Below, in pieces: positions 59,885 through 64,000 of a stretch of DNA of 64,000 nt (positions are counted from its first letter, which is position 1; each line of letters opens with the position of its first letter). A program made the translations under genes and the position numbers. The notes under the pieces were generated by a model. It was not told the DNA's origin and did no database searches. It saw only the letters and a program-made list of their open reading frames with translations. Source of the DNA: Chinchilla lanigera (Eukaryota; Chordata; Mammalia; Rodentia; Chinchillidae); assembly GCF_000276665.1 (NCBI RefSeq), contig NW_004955417.1, positions 20,960,263 through 21,024,262 of the forward strand, written 5' to 3'.

Positions 59885-60340
59885 AGATATTTTTCAGGGC
59901 TAATTATTTTGTCAGACATTGGAGACAGAAACTCATTAGCACACAGTAATTAGAAAGCTGAAAATATTGACTTCATTAACATCTGCATTTGAATTATTCA
60001 TCATACAAAATACACAGATACGAGTATTGTGGACATTAATACAGGTAAGACCAGACCTGACTTTGCAGTATTCTGAGAAAAGGAAGAAATAAATCAGGGT
60101 TAATGTATAGTGAGAAACAGATAATAGAGTCGGTAAAAATGTTAGAATACACTAGATAGGAGGGGCTCCAAAAACAGAAAGGCTCCTTCAAATACAGCTT
60201 CTCAGAGAAGGACAGTTTTGAGGGCAGGTGTGAGTAGCGCACAGAAAGATCAGTTCTGCATTGTTTTGATTGAAAATGTCGTGTTGAAAAGAATATCTAC
60301 AATCATTCATAAAAGACTGCAGAGCATTTCCTTGTGGGAA
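59885..60340. other. Non-coding sequence
   Basis: No feature recognised. Confidence 0.4.
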
Positions 60341-60347
60341 TACGGTG

Positions 60348-60434
60348 CATATGTGCTCGCAAACCTTTTAGAGCTTTCAGCGATAACAAACGGCAGGCTA
60401 TGGCGCATGCGCCGTGGGTTCCCCTCGAGGGCTA
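60348..60434. mobile_element. hAT-type MITE (copy C, about 87 bp)
   Basis: 'gcaaaccttttagagctttc', 'agcgataacaaacggcaggc' and 'gccgtgggttcccc' line up with copy B at 42175. The inner palindrome gcgcatgcgcc is intact. The terminal inverted repeats are decayed, so the ends and target duplication are uncertain. Minus and plus frames over it are shadows. Confidence 0.6.
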
Positions 60435-63400
60435 TGCATAATGCATGTAACCACTGAAGCAAGAAGTTTAAATAACAAAAAAGTAAGATGCAAATTTTAA
60501 AGTACAAGGTCTGCTTCTTCTTTCTAAATCAGATTCCTCTGATAAAAGTTTTCACCTCCACAGGACATTTGATCCTCAGACCTTTGATTCTTGTAGTTCA
60601 GTAAATCAGAAGGCGTGTGGGTTACTGGCTAAAAGGAGGATTCGATGCACAAGTCTTGAACACATAGGTTTTGCCCATTTTAAAAATAATGTGTGATAAT
60701 TGTACAAAACAAATACCGTATTAATAAAGCACAAACACCCTAGAGGGAAATGCTACTGAGACTTTTCTCATCTATGGTAGTAATGCCAAAATGTTTTATT
60801 TCATTAAACAAATATGCTGTGCAATGTTTTTTTAAGTTAAAATTTCTGAGCTCTGAACATTTCTGCAGTTTAATTTTCTCTCACCTACTACTAGAGAAAA
60901 CAATTGTCCAAATTTCCCTTAATGCCTTGAGGCCACGTGTACTTGTGCTTACAGATAACGCTCCTGTTATGTAACTTCAGAATCCAAATTCTTTGCACAG
61001 GTTGCTCCTTCCATCAGGTCAATCTCAATATTTCTCCCCCCTTCCTGGTCCTGACTGTCCCAGCTCCCTGGTCAGCTCAGACGCTATGCAGGCTGCATCA
61101 TCTCCCCTGAGGTGTCTCTTTCCACACGTCCTACCGTCCTGCTAACAGCTTTGGCATTGTGTTTGCTTTGCATTTGCTTGCAGTTTATGTCTTTAACACC
61201 GGCTTCCAAAGTATTCTGTAGACTAATGAGATCGTTATTTCTTCTCCTACTCAGTGCTGAATCCACTTTTCTTCACTTTGTTACAGCATAATACGTACAA
61301 GGGCCTTCATTAGGTAAGAACGCTTAGCTTCTGGGTGTATATGTTTTCTTACCACAGAAAGAAGAACCACTGTTTCCTTTTTGTCCTTTCATCTAATCTT
61401 AAAGGTCTTCTGCATAAATCTTTCTCTTCTCTGTCAGCCCCAGATAATAGCAAGCAAAATCCTTTGCAAATGTTCTTCAAACTTACATGCATGTACACTG
61501 GGCGAAGAAAGAAGAATATCCCTCGCCCAGTCCCAATGCCCACTTAACCTTAACCTCAGCAGCATATTATGCATGGGGAGAACATCTCTGAAACAATGCA
61601 GGTATGTGACGATACAGAGTGTATATATATATGGAAAGTAATTGAGACTGAAGCAAAAACCTACCTATTGTTAACTTTTGAAACTGTCAAAAGCACTTTC
61701 CCTAAACAACAAAAATAGATAAATAAGGTAGCTACTTTTTCAAAAGCAAAACATTACACAGAGACTCTTACCACACATGTGAAAAAGAAACATTTTTCTA
61801 AGTCTGAAAATGCAGGGAGTTCATTATAATTTCAGGTACCCTTAAAAGGATTAACAATCAATACTATTTCTGAATTATTACTTGATGTTACATATTTGTT
61901 TTATGAGTTTCCACAATCTAAGGCAAGATTTATCAATTCATTCATATTTAAATGCTTATAATGCAATTATATATAAAAAAAAGAAACTTTACAGAAAAAT
62001 GTCCATAGTTTTAGATTAAATGGCAGCAAACTGCAAGGAAAACTTTGAATCATGATAGAAGTGAAAACATAAGAAATCTAAATTTTTCTGGAGGCCTAAT
62101 AAATTAAACCCACATTCTCGATTCAAATAGATCATAAGTTTAGCTTTGTAAAGGATAAATAAGCTGTTTTAAATATAGCATGTAGATTGCTCAAGTAGTT
62201 TATTTCATAGTGTTTCCATGTTTAACCTTTTCCTATTTATGATGTTCATTCTCCCAGGCTCCAAAAAATATGCAGTAGAAATAGGAATAGTCCCTCTCAG
62301 CAAGTGTCGATTTGACATCAAAGTGGATCTTTTCAGTATTATATCTAACAAACCAGTAGCAAAGTTGTCGCTCTGTGCACATAGCTCTAGGCTCTGAAGT
62401 TAGAGGTTTCAGTACTCAAAGGAGGACTATGTCCAGCAAGAGACCCAGGAATTTATCACTGGGGCAGAAATGGAGATTACATCCACTGTGTACTAACTGA
62501 GTCACTGGATTAACAGCAAAGAAAAAATGGGGAGGAAAGCTAGGACGCTGGCTGGTACTCAAAATGGAACTTCATGAGAAAATGGGCCATTTGCTACAAA
62601 ATAGAGTGTAGGTGGAAGAACAAGTTGGTACGTAGCCAGCAAGGCTAAATTCCCACAGCGGTAGGGTCTCCAAGGACTAGGATCCCAAAGGACATTTTCT
62701 ATCAATCAGTAATGCACAAAACACCAAAGTGGCTGAGATATTACCAAATGAAACAAGTCATTAAGATGTATAAGTCTTTGAGATCAACTGCCAAGCAATA
62801 ATATTTACTCATTTCATTCTAAGCTGTGCTAAATGTATATTTGCATAGATTAAAATTTTCCTTAGGTTTCTTTTAGTGTCTATACTACATGAGATGATTA
62901 TTTTTGCAATATAATCTGTAAATTGAAGGATAATGAAACAAAATTAAGAGAGAACCTCAGTAAAAGGTGACATCACACAGAAGTAATATGATTTTCTCTC
63001 AATATTTATTCAAACTGTAGTTTCTTGCCATTTGAGGACAGAATGAGGAAGTTTTAATAATCACAGAGGCTCTTATGTTAGCCAGAGACACCACTGTTAC
63101 TATGATTATATCCTTTTATGGGTCAAAAATTTGAGTATGGCATAGAGGTCTGGAGTAATAGCAGGTATCCAAACTGGTGGACTATAGCATGTTTTTCACA
63201 CTTTTTGTGTGTCTGTAATCTTGAAATGCTCTATGCTAATTTGAGAAATTTCTGGATTTTATTACTCTCTCCTTCCTTCCATTTCCTTGCTGTTTGCAGG
63301 CATTTTCCCTGAACTCTATCAGAACCATTGATCTCAACATCAAAAGAGATGCTAGTAAATGAAAGAAGTTTGCAATCCAGTCTGTAGTGGATGTGATATC

Positions 63401-64000
63401 ACATCCGGTTGTGTAGAAATAGGCTGTCACAGGCATAAGAAGTGTCTGGTAGGCAGACATGATGGCACTTTCAAGTGTCTCTGCCTAGCAATGATGATGC
63501 AAGTATCTTCCTCAAAGGAGTAGCACCCACCTGATTGGGCTGTTCTCTTGTCTGTGGACTTCCTCCTCTGGTCATTGTGATTTCAGAAGAATTTAAAAGT
63601 TACCAGATATCTTTTCCTTTATGCCTTAATTACTACATCTATTTATAATGAGTAATATAGGATATCATCACAAACTCCGATTTGAGCTCTGCAAATACCT
63701 AGAAAGTGACAGGGCATGACACTATATCTCATTTATTAGAAAAAGAAAGGATAAAAACTAAAAACAAAAAACTCCATTGTGCTTCACTGCTGTAAAGAGG
63801 TGAACAGAAAATACACTTAAATATCTCAAAAAGTAACTTTCCTTATGAGCGTAAATTATCCTGTGATCAAAGAAACAATTGCATTCAAACCTAATCTCAA
63901 GTACCCCTCATGTAATTTTGAATAAAATATATGTCTTTCTTTAAAAAGCAGCTGGAAACATGAGAAAAAAAAAAAAGTAACTTAAAGCCCTGTGCACTCT
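60435..64000. other. Unique non-coding sequence
   Basis: The final 3.5 kb holds no repeat family seen elsewhere in the window and no convincing exon. Short frames (for example 61335-61547 and 61381-61641) overlap on both strands. A short (TA)n lies at about 61621-61630. Confidence 0.4.

Noticed and set aside
63485..63545. Box C/D-like spacing (atgatga ... ctga)
   Set aside because: No terminal stem or guide context; the motif is too short to support a snoRNA.

Overview
This window is vertebrate nuclear DNA from a placental mammal, most likely a non-murid rodent. The sequence is AT-rich and CpG-poor, and no open frame looks like a conserved exon. The main repeats are: (i) a tRNA-derived, ID-like SINE with A and B boxes and a poly(A) tail, in two forms (a GC/CpG-rich form ending ggtaccgg and an older form ending ctggtacc); (ii) 7SL-derived B1 monomers, plus one B1+ID dimer of the B1-dID type known from squirrel- and dormouse-related and beaver-related rodents; (iii) a young MaLR-like solo LTR family of about 350-490 bp with 5-bp target duplications; (iv) 5'-truncated LINE-1 copies. 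I cannot name the species from sequence alone.

Layout. 1-10 kb: an old L1 3' end split by a solo LTR, an MLT1-type LTR, a small TA-flanked inverted-repeat element, a 183-bp hAT-type MITE with an 8-bp target duplication, a second old L1 3' end, and a SINE carrying a perfect 56-bp internal duplication. 10-21 kb: seven ID-type SINEs, three B1 pieces and a longer, mosaic solo LTR. 21-29 kb: mostly unique sequence, with a GC-richer block at 22.6-24.8 kb and one L1 tail. 29-32 kb: an old L1 with a B1+ID dimer inside it, then a 795-N gap beside an (AT)n run. 32-41 kb: unique sequence plus a clean 5'-truncated L1 with an 11-bp target duplication. 42-45 kb: a second small hAT MITE, a tailless retroposed 5' tRNA-Ile half, and another solo LTR. 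46-50 kb: a SINE, a decayed minus-strand segment with a possible piggyBac-type zinc ribbon, and a 100-N gap flanked by two identical 95-bp copies (probably an unmerged contig overlap). 50-58 kb: an LTR nested in an L1, an old minus-strand L1, a 5S rRNA-derived fragment, two MIR-like relics and an L1 with a 5' inversion. 58-64 kb: the fifth solo LTR, a third hAT MITE and unique sequence.

No protein-coding gene, functional RNA gene, CRISPR array or operon is supported. The region reads as intergenic or intronic DNA shaped by retrotransposition. The observations most worth following up are the two tailless Pol III-transcript insertions (tRNA-Ile half, 5S fragment), the hAT MITE trio, and the piggyBac-like remnant.
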